From: an uncultured Bacteroidales bacterium
GTDB taxonomy: Bacteria > Bacteroidota > Bacteroidia > Bacteroidales > Bacteroidaceae
Length of the DNA stretch: 64,000 bases
Assembly (NCBI GenBank): GCA_902768125.1
Contig: CACXKA010000003.1
Location: 1-64,000 of the forward strand
Direction: 5' to 3'
Positions 14,759-23,388 of this stretch are shown here, piece after piece (within the stretch, counting starts at the first letter, position 1; each line of letters starts with the position of its first letter). The position numbers and the translations under genes are program-made. The notes below the pieces were generated by a model. That model was not told where the DNA came from, did no database searches, and saw nothing but the letters and a program-made list of their open reading frames with translations.

Positions 14759-16024
14759 TTATTCTTTCACACTATCACATCTATCTGTATAGAATTTCTT
14801 GAAATCTTCCCACTTGTAGTAAGGGAAGTTGTCGGTTGAGAAGGGGAGTGCGACTTCTTCTCCATTGAGCAGGCACTTCAGCAAGATGGGCTGACCCGGT
14901 TTCTTGCTTTGGTAGAAGATAATCTGGAGGTTGGAAGCCTTGCCCATCGTCCAGTTCTGGTAGCAGTTCTTCACCTCGTAAGGATCTTCAGGGTCAATGT
15001 CGGCACCATTGAGTCCCATGAGTACTGTGAGAGGTCCCAGACAGGTGTCGTGTCCGAAACGGAGGTCGGCAATGCGCTGCACCTTTCCCTTGACTACATT
15101 GTCAGCCTTCTCGATGATGTCGCGCAAAATGGGAATCATGTCGTAACGGGGTTCGAACACCCAAGTGTAAGAACCGAGGTTTTCTTGTTCCCAACGCGCA
15201 GCAATCTCCTCATCGGTGATGATGTTGCCCATCATGCCGTCATGTCCGATGCTGGGCAGGGAGGTGTAGAGATTGATGAGGTTGTTGCCAATGACCATCA
15301 TATTGCCAGGCAGACCTTCAGTGCTGGTGAAGACGCGTGAGATGATTTTCTCGCGCAGGTTGTCTTGGTATTGGAAGTTCTTGCGGTTTGCCTCAAATCG
15401 TGGTCTTGACTTGGGGAACTTATGATACTGTGGGTTCTGACGGTCGTCGGGCTTCACACCAGAAAGCACCTTGCGGGCAGACTCTTGGCGGATTTCCAAC
15501 TTGGGATTGCATTGTGCGAGTTCCTGACAGAAGGATGCCATACTGAGCACGCAACGGCCTGTGAGGGAGGAAATGGCAAAGATGTTGCCTCCCTTCTTGA
15601 ACACCTCGTTGAAGTCGTTGTACATGGTGCGTGCGATGTATTGGTGCTGTTCCCAACCCAACTGACTCAATTCGCTGACGCTGGTTGCCAATTCGGTCTT
15701 GGCTGCCATGAACTTGGTGCGGAATGCCTCTCCCTCTGGGGTGAGCTGGTTCTTGGCATGTGCTTTGGTAAGGAGCGAGTCGAGGTCGCGATAGAGCATG
15801 TCGTTCCAGTAGTAGCGTGAGCCGTGACGACCATAGTGGCTGATGTAGAAAGCCTTGTAGCCTTTGGGCGACTTCGACTGTGCGACTGGCTTCATCGCGT
15901 AGGGGTAGTCTTGTCCATAGGCTTTTCTTGGATCAGCCTTTACTTGCTCAAGGGCAGGAACAATTTGCGCCCATGTTGTCAGGGCGATGACCCACAAGAG
16001 TAGGACATTGAGGATTTTTTTCAT
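14759..16024 (-). CDS. secreted histidine acid phosphatase (phytase/MINPP-like)
   Basis: 421 residues starting MKKILNVLLLWVIALTTWAQ, a signal peptide ending at about residue 20. YGRHGSR (catalytic RHGxR, 66-70) and FGHDTC (HD proton donor, near 330) define clade-2 histidine phosphatases, which release phosphate from inositol phosphates or similar esters in the periplasm. An in-frame start 29 codons upstream would spoil the signal peptide and is rejected. The gene is convergent with the CAT-like gene. A TACCTTTG box on its strand lies at 16081-16088. Confidence 0.85.
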   Translation of the reverse strand: MKKILNVLLLWVIALTTWAQIVPALEQVKADPRKAYGQDYPYAMKPVAQSKSPKGYKAFYISHYGRHGSRYYWNDMLYRDLDSLLTKAHAKNQLTPEGEAFRTKFMAAKTELATSVSELSQLGWEQHQYIARTMYNDFNEVFKKGGNIFAISSLTGRCVLSMASFCQELAQCNPKLEIRQESARKVLSGVKPDDRQNPQYHKFPKSRPRFEANRKNFQYQDNLREKIISRVFTSTEGLPGNMMVIGNNLINLYTSLPSIGHDGMMGNIITDEEIAARWEQENLGSYTWVFEPRYDMIPILRDIIEKADNVVKGKVQRIADLRFGHDTCLGPLTVLMGLNGADIDPEDPYEVKNCYQNWTMGKASNLQIIFYQSKKPGQPILLKCLLNGEEVALPFSTDNFPYYKWEDFKKFYTDRCDSVKE

Positions 16025-16204
16025 TGTTTGTGTAATTTTGAATAGGGTAGTAAAAATAGTTTTTGGATGAATTGTCGGCACAAAGGTAATGAATTCTTGA
16101 CAATTGACCATTGTTCATCCTCATTTTTTTCCAGACGACTTCATTTTCTGCCTGCTTTCGGGGATAGAAACGGATGATTTGACACCTCCCCCACACATAC
16201 ACAC

Positions 16205-16238
16205 ATTCTGGAGAGCACATCACTGTGACCTCCAGAAT
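16205..16238. other. inverted repeat after the small secreted-protein gene
   Basis: ATTCTGGAG pairs with CTCCAGAAT across 16 bases, downstream of the 16284-16781 gene on the minus strand. It could end transcription or protect the mRNA; there is no T-run. Confidence 0.45.
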
Positions 16239-16283
16239 CTCCCGGGTTCTATTAATTAATTACTAACTAATGTCTTTTGAATG

Positions 16284-16781
16284 CTAATTGAACATGTACT
16301 GCTTGATTTGCTGCTGAATATCGGCGGGCGTGTTCTTGGACTTGCAGCAATCCACGATAAACCTGACTGCTTTTTCAGGGAGGGCTACTTTTTTCCATGC
16401 TTCAGTACGGTTCTTCCAACGACCACGGAAATGCGTCTTGTCAATCATCTTCATTTCTTCAGGCTTAACGACGGGGCGTCCCATCTCGCTGTACCTGCCG
16501 TTCTTGTAGGTGTATTTGCCATACTCATGGGGCATGGGCACAATCTTGCCGTCCTTGCTTAAAGCGATTTCGCAGCAAGCATACTCGCCGTCGGCACCAT
16601 AATACTTGAATGAAGTGTAGGTGGTTCCTTTGCCACACATGATCTTCTTCTCACCATCATACTGCATCCATTCCAGCATCCATGCACCGATGAGTTCCTT
16701 GTCAGCCACTTGTGTGGTCTGGGCACATACTTGGAGCGCACTCATGAGTGTCACTGCCATCATTAACATAACTTTCTTCAT
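16284..16781 (-). CDS. secreted DUF4488-like protein
   Basis: 165 residues with a signal peptide (MKKVMLMMAVTLMSALQVCA). The mature part has GAWMLEWMQYDGEK, TYTSFKYYGADGEYAC and YGKYTYKNGRYSE, the repeated strand pattern of small lipocalin-like Bacteroidales exports. The DUF4488 label is by resemblance only. Its promoter region carries direct repeats that also occur in front of the neighbouring membrane-anchored HTH regulator, so that regulator probably controls it. Substrate or ligand unknown. Confidence 0.6.
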   Translation of the reverse strand: MKKVMLMMAVTLMSALQVCAQTTQVADKELIGAWMLEWMQYDGEKKIMCGKGTTYTSFKYYGADGEYACCEIALSKDGKIVPMPHEYGKYTYKNGRYSEMGRPVVKPEEMKMIDKTHFRGRWKNRTEAWKKVALPEKAVRFIVDCCKSKNTPADIQQQIKQYMFN

Positions 16782-16882
16782 ACGTCTTAGGTTTTAAATG
16801 AGTGAATAATAGGATTACTTGGTGAGCCCGGATGGGGGAGTCATGCCAGCGCAATGATACTCTCCGACTTTGGAACTCGATG

Positions 16883-16971
16883 CAAAGGTATGGGGTTTTT
16901 CTCAAGCTGTCAAGTTTTTGAGTTTGCATCTTGTTTGCATTCTCCATGCAAACTGTTTGCAAACTGTTTGC
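16883..16971 (-). promoter_or_regulatory. promoter and operator-like repeats of the secreted-protein gene
   Basis: On the minus strand, -7 box TACCTTTG (16890-16883). Immediately upstream of the -33 region are TTTGCAT (16923) and TTTGCATTCTC (16934), 11 bp apart as read on the plus strand, followed by GCAAACTGTTT repeated at 11-bp spacing (16948-16974). The 24-base stretch 16921-16944 matches 18067-18090 at 22 positions. In both places the repeat lies 32-33 bp upstream of the -7 box, an activator-like position. Confidence 0.65.
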
Positions 16972-16979
16972 AAACGACG

Positions 16980-18008
16980 TCAAGCCCCGATACTCAGGAT
17001 AAAATCGTCCCATTCTCGGGTTCCGCCTTTTTGACCAAACACCTTCTGATAGAGGCGACTACGAACGGTACTGATGGTGCTCACATCACGACTCAACACA
17101 GCGGCAATGTCCTTGGGCACGATGCGCAACTTGATGAGCAGGCAAGTCTGATATTCCAACTCTGACATGGGATATAATGTCCGCAACTGGCTCGTGAAAC
17201 CTGGATAGACTTTCTTCAGTTGTCCCTCGATTTCGTCCCAATCTTCTGCCTTCAACCGCTGACCTGTGGAGAGACGACGTTGCAAGGAAAGATAATCGTC
17301 GGAGGCGAAAAACGCTTCCTCCACCGTCTTGATGGCTTGCTTGACAAGCTGTGGACGCTCGTCGTGTTCCTCGTGTATCTGTTGTAACTGCAACTGCAAG
17401 CGTCGTTTTGCCCGCCAGTTGGCAACAGCCATCTGTGCTACAATCACCACAATCACTATAAAGGCAATCAAAGCATAGATCATTTTGTGAATGACATCTG
17501 CCTGCTCACGTTCTTTGGCTGAGAGCACATAGCTGTGCATATCGTTGGCATCCGCTCCATGCTCCAAATCGCGATTGATGATGGAACGAATCTCTGTTTC
17601 CCATTCTTGGGCGATGCTGTCGGCACGTTGCCACAGAAAGACTCTTCCTGAACGTTGAATGGTGATGGTCGAGTCGCTCAAGACATTCAGCGGACAAGGG
17701 TCTTCTTCCTCCAAGTAGAGATGTTCGCCGCCACCTTTATCAATCAGCGTCACACTACATTTCCCCTCAGGCTTCACCACCAACGCCTGTTCTGTCAATG
17801 TCAGCTTGCATTCATACATCACGTTGTCATTGCCATAGAGTCGCAACCAAGTCCCCTCATTGGCAGGGTAGGAATAGGTGTAGCCCTCTGGCACTGTCAC
17901 CTCTTTCATCAACCACGCTCCCTGTAGAGAAAAATCAGGGCGCTTTTTCCTCATGCTGCAGCCTGTCAGCAACAAGCCTGCTGTCAATATCAAAAGAATC
18001 TTCTTCAT
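16980..18008 (-). CDS. lipoprotein-anchored membrane regulator with C-terminal HTH
   Basis: 342 residues. There is a lipobox LLTGC (Cys17), an extracytoplasmic domain up to about 170 with strands like those of the neighbouring secreted protein (SLQGAWLMKEV against ELIGAWMLEWM), one transmembrane helix (176-195), a charged coiled segment (200-260) and a C-terminal helix-turn-helix (281-323, MSELEYQTCLLIKLRIVPKD...). This is a one-component, membrane-tethered transcription factor; a lipid anchor followed by a TM helix needs an unusual topology. Repeats shared with the downstream gene suggest that it activates itself and its neighbour. Confidence 0.75.
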   Translation of the reverse strand: MKKILLILTAGLLLTGCSMRKKRPDFSLQGAWLMKEVTVPEGYTYSYPANEGTWLRLYGNDNVMYECKLTLTEQALVVKPEGKCSVTLIDKGGGEHLYLEEEDPCPLNVLSDSTITIQRSGRVFLWQRADSIAQEWETEIRSIINRDLEHGADANDMHSYVLSAKEREQADVIHKMIYALIAFIVIVVIVAQMAVANWRAKRRLQLQLQQIHEEHDERPQLVKQAIKTVEEAFFASDDYLSLQRRLSTGQRLKAEDWDEIEGQLKKVYPGFTSQLRTLYPMSELEYQTCLLIKLRIVPKDIAAVLSRDVSTISTVRSRLYQKVFGQKGGTREWDDFILSIGA

Positions 18009-18027
18009 GCTTTTTTCAATTTGCCTA

Positions 18028-18090
18028 CAAATTTAGGGGTTTTTGTCCAAAATCGGGCTCAAAACGAGTTTGCATTTCGTTTGCATTCTC
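18028..18090 (-). promoter_or_regulatory. promoter and operator-like repeats of the membrane regulator
   Basis: On the minus strand, -7 box TAAATTTG (18035-18028). TTTGCAT (18069) and TTTGCATTCTC (18080) lie 11 bp apart on the plus strand, matching the set at 16923-16944. This is a candidate autoregulatory site. Confidence 0.65.
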
Positions 18091-18192
18091 AATTTGGCAT
18101 CAAAATAGATGCCTATGCACAGGCGCACAGGCATCTATAAAATATGTATCTGACCCAAGAAAGGGTCGAATGGAATCTTTTTGGGGAACTGA

Positions 18193-19047
18193 CTATTCTT
18201 CCTCGTCAGGAATGTCAGCGATGTTGTCGATGTCTTCGATTTGGATGTTGTTCTCGTCGAGTTCTTCCTCTTCTTCCTCTTCTTCCTCTTCACCGTCGAG
18301 TTTCTTGAGCTCCTCATCGTTCATGTCTTCTTCCTCTTCCTCGAGTTCCTCCTCTTCCAACATGTCGTCATCATTCTCGTCGTAATCGTCTTCCAAGTCT
18401 TCATCTCTGTGCTTGCGACGACGACGGCGACCATCTTCCTCATCATCGATGCTGTAGTCAATGTGCACTTTCTCCACCTTGGGTTTGGGTTTCATGAAGA
18501 TACCCTCAATCCAAGAACCACGTTCCAGTTCAAGAACTTCATAGTCATCATTCTTGCGACGCTCGATGATACCGCCAGGCTTGCGCATGGTCAATTCTGG
18601 CATGATGGTGCAATCGACAAAGAAAGCTGATTCGATGATGTCCTGAATGGCAAGAGGAAGTCCTTTCCAACCTGTACCCATATTGTGGGCAATGAGGTCC
18701 AACACTTCCCAAGCCTCCAAGTGCTGGATATTCTCCAACGTGAGGTCAGTCACCTTCTTGATAGGGTGCTTGCGGATGGCAACGGCGTTCTTGCCGTCTG
18801 CATCAGGTGTGGAATACACTTCGTATCCCATATCTTCCAACTGATTCATCTTGTCGATGTCGTCTCTTTTCAGATATTGGAGGTCGAACACCGTCTTGAT
18901 GATATTCATGTAGTGTTTCTCGTTGTCCGCGAAGTCATCCTTCTTCTTTCTTGCGTTGATGATCATTTGACTCAGTTCACTGGGAGTCACGGTCCAAACA
19001 TTGCTCTTGTCCAAGTCGTCAAGCGACAGCCTCGTCTTTTGCTTCAT
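18193..19047 (-). CDS. hypothetical protein with long acidic C-terminal tail
   Basis: 284 residues from the ATG at 19047; a longer frame starts upstream of the TACCTTTG box (19089-19082) and is rejected. Residues 1-190 look globular (LSLDDLDKSNVWTVTPSELS, VLDLIAHNMGTGWKGLPLAI). From about 205 on, a short RRRRRKHRDED patch is followed by some 75 residues that are mostly Glu and Asp. This resembles conserved Prevotella proteins of unknown function. The tail could bind basic proteins or metal ions, which is inference only. Confidence 0.7.
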   Translation of the reverse strand: MKQKTRLSLDDLDKSNVWTVTPSELSQMIINARKKKDDFADNEKHYMNIIKTVFDLQYLKRDDIDKMNQLEDMGYEVYSTPDADGKNAVAIRKHPIKKVTDLTLENIQHLEAWEVLDLIAHNMGTGWKGLPLAIQDIIESAFFVDCTIMPELTMRKPGGIIERRKNDDYEVLELERGSWIEGIFMKPKPKVEKVHIDYSIDDEEDGRRRRRKHRDEDLEDDYDENDDDMLEEEELEEEEEDMNDEELKKLDGEEEEEEEEEELDENNIQIEDIDNIADIPDEEE

Positions 19048-19081
19048 TGTATTGATGATGATAAATGTGTGAATTTGGCTG

Positions 19082-19172
19082 CAAAGGTAAGGATAATCCA
19101 TAGAAAAACCAAACTGAAAGGCAAATAATTCTCGATTCCTGATGTGGAACTTTAAACTTTTCACTATCTTTG
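19082..19172. promoter_or_regulatory. divergent promoter region
   Basis: TACCTTTG on the minus strand (19089-19082) serves the acidic-tail gene. TATCTTTG on the plus strand (19165-19172) serves the MG2-domain gene. No further repeats were seen. Confidence 0.6.
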
Positions 19173-19214
19173 TAATCTTTTTAAGTAAAGGTAAAAGATA
19201 CACAAACTGTTTTT

Positions 19215-21917
19215 ATGTTTCCACAAGTGAGTATTTCAAAGTTTTTCTCCAGCTGTTATGACGCTTTTCGTGTGATGGCTGTTTGTCTGTTGTGTGTGTG
19301 CTCGATGAAGAGCATGGCACAGAATCAAGTTGAAACGTCTGTGATGAATGACCAGACAAAGGGCATCATTTCCTATGTGCAGCATGTGATGGGTTTCAAC
19401 AAGGCTGTGCCTCAGGAGAAGGTGTATATGCACTTTGACAATACTGGCTATTTTGAGGGTGAAACGGTGTGGTTCAAGGCGTATGTGACACGTACGGACA
19501 ATGGACTTCCGACGAACTTGAGCAAGGTGCTGTATGTGGAACTGCTGAACCCAAGTGGTGATATCATCAAGACCCAGAAATACTACATAGACGAACAGGG
19601 ACAGACGCATGGAGACCTGAAGGTGGATTCGCTGTTTGGCACTGGCTTCTATGAAGTGAGGGCTTATACCCGTTATATGACGAACTGGGGCGTGAATGCC
19701 GTGTTCTCAAGGGTGTTCCCTGTGTTCAAGAAACCTGCGGAAGAGGGCAACTATAAGGATTTAACCATCGACACTCGTCTGTATCAGGAACGTAATCCGA
19801 ACAACCGTGACCAGCAGGATTCGCTCTATATGAAAGCAGTGAAGGAAGGTCTTTATTCGGATAATACGGCAAAGACCGTCAGCGTACAGTTCTATCCAGA
19901 GGGTGGCGATATGGTACAGGGAAAGAAATGCCACGTGGCGATGTTGGCTGTGACGGATGATGGAAGACCTTATAGTGGTCAGGGTTTTGTGGTCAATAAG
20001 CAGGGCGATGTGTTGGCGTCGGTGCAGACGGATACGTTGGGTAGGGGAGACTTCACAGTGGTTCCTGATGCTTCGGAACTGACGATGAAGATGATGAATG
20101 TGCGAGGAAAAGAACAGCAGTTCACGCTTCCTGCAGCGAGACGTGAAGGTCTTGCCTTGACGTTGGATGTGGTGAATGATGATATGTTGGCTACCTTGCA
20201 ATGCACGGGTGGTGTGAGTGGCGAACTGATTGGCTATGTGCTGATGAACAATGGTAATATCTATTATTGTGACACGTTGGTGGCTTCTCCGTTGATGGAG
20301 CTGGAACTGAACCGTGAGCAGATGAAGGAGGGTGTGAACCAAATGACGGTGTTCAACAGCAATGGTCAGGTGCTTGCCGACCGTCTGTTCTTCATCTGTC
20401 CGAAACCATCGGAAGAAGACAGCATCACGTTTAAGGCAGAATCAGCGTGGCTGAAACCTTGTGGCAAGGTGACATTGGATGTGCAGACTTTGCCCAATGC
20501 CATGTTCTCTTTCTCAGCAATGGATGCAGGTACGATGACGAATGAGAAGCAAGGCAATCTGAAGACGTGGATGTTGCTGAGTTCGGAAGTGAGAGGATTC
20601 ATCAATCATGTGGATTACTATTTTGAATCGGATGATCAGGAGCATCGTAAGGCTGCCGACATGCTGATGTTGACACAAGGTTGGCGTCGCTATAATTGGG
20701 AAGAGATGGCTGGATTGGCTCCAAGAGAGAAGATGCAACCGATTGAAGACAAATTCTATGTGTTTGGCAAACTGAACGAGTATCGCAAGCACAACCCAGT
20801 CAATGGGGTGGACATGCAACTGATTCTCTACAATCAGAAGGGACAAAGCCTGACGGGTAACACCAAGACGGATAAGGATGGTAACTATGTGTTTGGACTT
20901 CCATTCCTCGATGGCGAATGGAAAATGTTCTTCTATACGACCATCAAAGACAAGAAGAAGACTTTCCGTGTGGGCGTGGATCGTCAGATATCACCAACTC
21001 CTCGCTATATCAGCCCTGTGGAAGCCAGTGTGAAAATGCCAACAGGACCGAATCTGTTTGTGCATCAAGAGGACGAACCTATTCCAGAAGGGGAGGAGTT
21101 CATTCCGATCACCCAGAAGAATTTTGTGCTGGAGAATGTGACGGTGAAGGCAAAGCGTCGCTACTTCACAAATGACGACTTCAAGTTCAAGAATGAGAAC
21201 TATGCCCGTAGATGGGCGTCTATCTACTATGATATTGACAGAGAACTGGACAACATCCGCGACAAGGGCGAGGTGGAACCCACCATCTTTGAATTCCTTG
21301 CCAAGAAGAATATGATGTTCAACAATCCTGAATGCAAGGACCTGCCCATCGTGACTGGGGCAGACTCTGCCACATGGACAGAATGGTATGGACACATGTC
21401 GTATGGTAACCAGCCTATCCAATGGATTGTGGATAATGGAGAAACGATGAATGGTGGTGCCATCACATCGGAGTCTGGTGCAGAAGGTGACTCGTTCTTC
21501 CCTCAGTGGTTGGATGAAATAAAGAGTGTCTATATTGCTCCTTATGACCCAGATCAAGACTCTCGTAATGCTGCCCAGGCTGGCTTGGGAGAGTTGAGCG
21601 ATGAGATAGGGGAGGATAAGAGTAACTATGTGAAGATTTACCTCTATCTGCACCATCGTTTCACAACGGAGAGCAACAAGGGACTTCGTCGTACGTATTT
21701 CCAAGGCTTCAACGAAATCTCCACTTTCGAGATGGAGGACTACAATGTCATTCCTCCGATGGCAGATTTCCGTCGAACCATCTATTGGGCACCTGATGTG
21801 AAAGCAGATGAACAGGGTAAGGCAAAGATTGAGTTCTTCAACAATTCCACTTGTGAGGAGATGTACATTAGTGCAGAGGGAATGACGCCAACTGGTCAGT
21901 TTGTGGTCAAAGATTAG
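19215..21917 (+). CDS. large exported MG2 (macroglobulin-like) domain protein
   Basis: 900 residues with a hydrophobic export signal within the first 36 (MAVCLLCVCSMKSMAQ). An MG2-like domain follows: PQEKVYMHFDNTGYFEGETV at about 66-85 is the classic start of Bacteroidetes macroglobulin-type surface or periplasmic proteins. Later segments (DVQTLPNAMFSFSAMD, then NAKTDKDGNYVFGLPFLDGE-like) suggest further beta-sandwich or carboxypeptidase-regulatory folds. No thioester CGEQ motif was seen, so it is not a trapping macroglobulin. Probably an envelope protein that works with TonB-linked systems; exact role unknown. Confidence 0.75.
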   Translation: MFPQVSISKFFSSCYDAFRVMAVCLLCVCSMKSMAQNQVETSVMNDQTKGIISYVQHVMGFNKAVPQEKVYMHFDNTGYFEGETVWFKAYVTRTDNGLPTNLSKVLYVELLNPSGDIIKTQKYYIDEQGQTHGDLKVDSLFGTGFYEVRAYTRYMTNWGVNAVFSRVFPVFKKPAEEGNYKDLTIDTRLYQERNPNNRDQQDSLYMKAVKEGLYSDNTAKTVSVQFYPEGGDMVQGKKCHVAMLAVTDDGRPYSGQGFVVNKQGDVLASVQTDTLGRGDFTVVPDASELTMKMMNVRGKEQQFTLPAARREGLALTLDVVNDDMLATLQCTGGVSGELIGYVLMNNGNIYYCDTLVASPLMELELNREQMKEGVNQMTVFNSNGQVLADRLFFICPKPSEEDSITFKAESAWLKPCGKVTLDVQTLPNAMFSFSAMDAGTMTNEKQGNLKTWMLLSSEVRGFINHVDYYFESDDQEHRKAADMLMLTQGWRRYNWEEMAGLAPREKMQPIEDKFYVFGKLNEYRKHNPVNGVDMQLILYNQKGQSLTGNTKTDKDGNYVFGLPFLDGEWKMFFYTTIKDKKKTFRVGVDRQISPTPRYISPVEASVKMPTGPNLFVHQEDEPIPEGEEFIPITQKNFVLENVTVKAKRRYFTNDDFKFKNENYARRWASIYYDIDRELDNIRDKGEVEPTIFEFLAKKNMMFNNPECKDLPIVTGADSATWTEWYGHMSYGNQPIQWIVDNGETMNGGAITSESGAEGDSFFPQWLDEIKSVYIAPYDPDQDSRNAAQAGLGELSDEIGEDKSNYVKIYLYLHHRFTTESNKGLRRTYFQGFNEISTFEMEDYNVIPPMADFRRTIYWAPDVKADEQGKAKIEFFNNSTCEEMYISAEGMTPTGQFVVKD

Positions 21918-22057
21918 CGTAAAAAACAAAAAAATCCATCAATGCTTCGGTTTGTTACAAAATTTTTGCCTAACTTTGTAACACTTTTGTAGTTAGCCAA
22001 AAACTTTGAATGATTTGGTACTATTGTTTTGAGATTAAAATCGTAGATTGAAAGGAA

Positions 22058-23350
22058 ATGTTTTTTAGAAAAAAGTTAGTCGTAGCTATTACATTAGGGG
22101 CATTGATGGGCATAGGAATGCTACTGTCGTGTGGCGGACATTCTGACAAGATAGACATAGAAAATAGGGAGAGAGTCATGAAATTGGACTCTCTTGTGCG
22201 TGTCAAGATGAATGCGAATCCAGAGGATGCGTTGGCTTATATAGATAGTTTGGAGGAGTCTGGTTCGGTCAGCAATCCAGTGGTTTGTTATTGTCGTGGT
22301 CTTGTCTATAATGCGATGAGGCAGAGAACGACTTCTTCGCTTTTTTTTGAGAAAGCATTGGAGGGTGATGAGTTGCAGCAGGAATGTCCAGAACTCTTTT
22401 ATAAAGCCAGTGACTACCTGTCAACCTTCCTGTCCAATAGAGAACAAAATGCGGAGGCACTGGAAGTCGCTAATAAATATTATGAGGTGGCTCGTCTGGA
22501 TGAATCACCTGAGGGCAGGCAATGGACAGCCATCGCCCTGCATGCGATGGGTTATTATCAGATGCAGTTGGGCATGAAGGAAATGGCTGAAAGGAGTTTT
22601 AGCATGTCCTATATGGCACTTTCGCAGATCGTACAGGCGGACAGCAGTTATAACAACCTTCTCTCCTATGCCCGTGTGTCTGTGAATATTCTGGATGCGT
22701 ACACCACGACGGGACAGTATGACGATGCGATGAAATGGCTGCCATCAGCGGAAGTGGCAGCAGAAAGACTTGCTGCAAGTCCTGAATGTGTGGCAGCAGA
22801 CCGAACAAAATACGTGGGAGCTTTTGCTTTCCAAAAGGCTGTGGTGCTGGCAAAGTTGGGGTCGAGGAATGCTGCGAACGAAGCCTATCGAATGGCACAG
22901 GAGTTGGGCTACTTCAACACTGTTTACGGCTGCATCAATCAGACGCATTACCTCAGGACGGCAGAACGTTGGGATGATTTGGCGGCGTTGACACCCAAGC
23001 TCGATTCTATCGCGCAGGTATGGCAGGTTCCGATGTCTTTCTACTTTTTGCAGGAATATATGGCACCACGCTTCACGGCGTACCTCAAGTCGGGCAGAAA
23101 AGAACAAGCGTTGGAACTGGCGGGGCAGATCGTGAATGCCATTGATTCGGTGGCGCTTCATGAACAAAATCATGAGATGCAGGAAATCACTGCCATCGCT
23201 AACCGAAAGGACATGGAAACGGATGCTGCAAAGCAGGAGGCAGACTTGGCATACCTTTGGGTGAAGATTCTGAGCATCACGCTCGTGCTGTTGATTGTCG
23301 GCATCATTGGCTATGCCGTTTATCAAAACTTCAGGTCGGAAAACAAGTAA
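22058..23350 (+). CDS. TPR lipoprotein with C-terminal membrane helix
   Basis: 430 residues. There is a lipobox MLLSC (Cys25), then helical repeats of TPR type (about 60-370: NPEDALAYIDSLEESG, EALEVANKYYEVARLDE, AIALHAMGYYQMQLGMKEMA). A transmembrane helix follows at about 397-418 (ILSITLVLLIVGIIGYAVY) with a 12-residue basic tail. The layout is that of the sensor half of Bacteroidetes TPR-histidine kinases or TPR-HTH regulators, but it stops right after the membrane helix. It may be a truncated sensor, or a scaffold acting through a partner. A TAACTTTG box lies at 21971-21978. Confidence 0.75.
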   Translation: MFFRKKLVVAITLGALMGIGMLLSCGGHSDKIDIENRERVMKLDSLVRVKMNANPEDALAYIDSLEESGSVSNPVVCYCRGLVYNAMRQRTTSSLFFEKALEGDELQQECPELFYKASDYLSTFLSNREQNAEALEVANKYYEVARLDESPEGRQWTAIALHAMGYYQMQLGMKEMAERSFSMSYMALSQIVQADSSYNNLLSYARVSVNILDAYTTTGQYDDAMKWLPSAEVAAERLAASPECVAADRTKYVGAFAFQKAVVLAKLGSRNAANEAYRMAQELGYFNTVYGCINQTHYLRTAERWDDLAALTPKLDSIAQVWQVPMSFYFLQEYMAPRFTAYLKSGRKEQALELAGQIVNAIDSVALHEQNHEMQEITAIANRKDMETDAAKQEADLAYLWVKILSITLVLLIVGIIGYAVYQNFRSENK

Positions 23351-23388
23351 ACAAGGAAATATTAATACACAATAATTTATATAAGAAG

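Noticed and set aside
18193-18400. Plus-strand Ser-rich and Phe/Leu-rich frames opposite the acidic tail
   Set aside because: They are mirror images of the GAA/GAG codons of the acidic tail on the minus strand.
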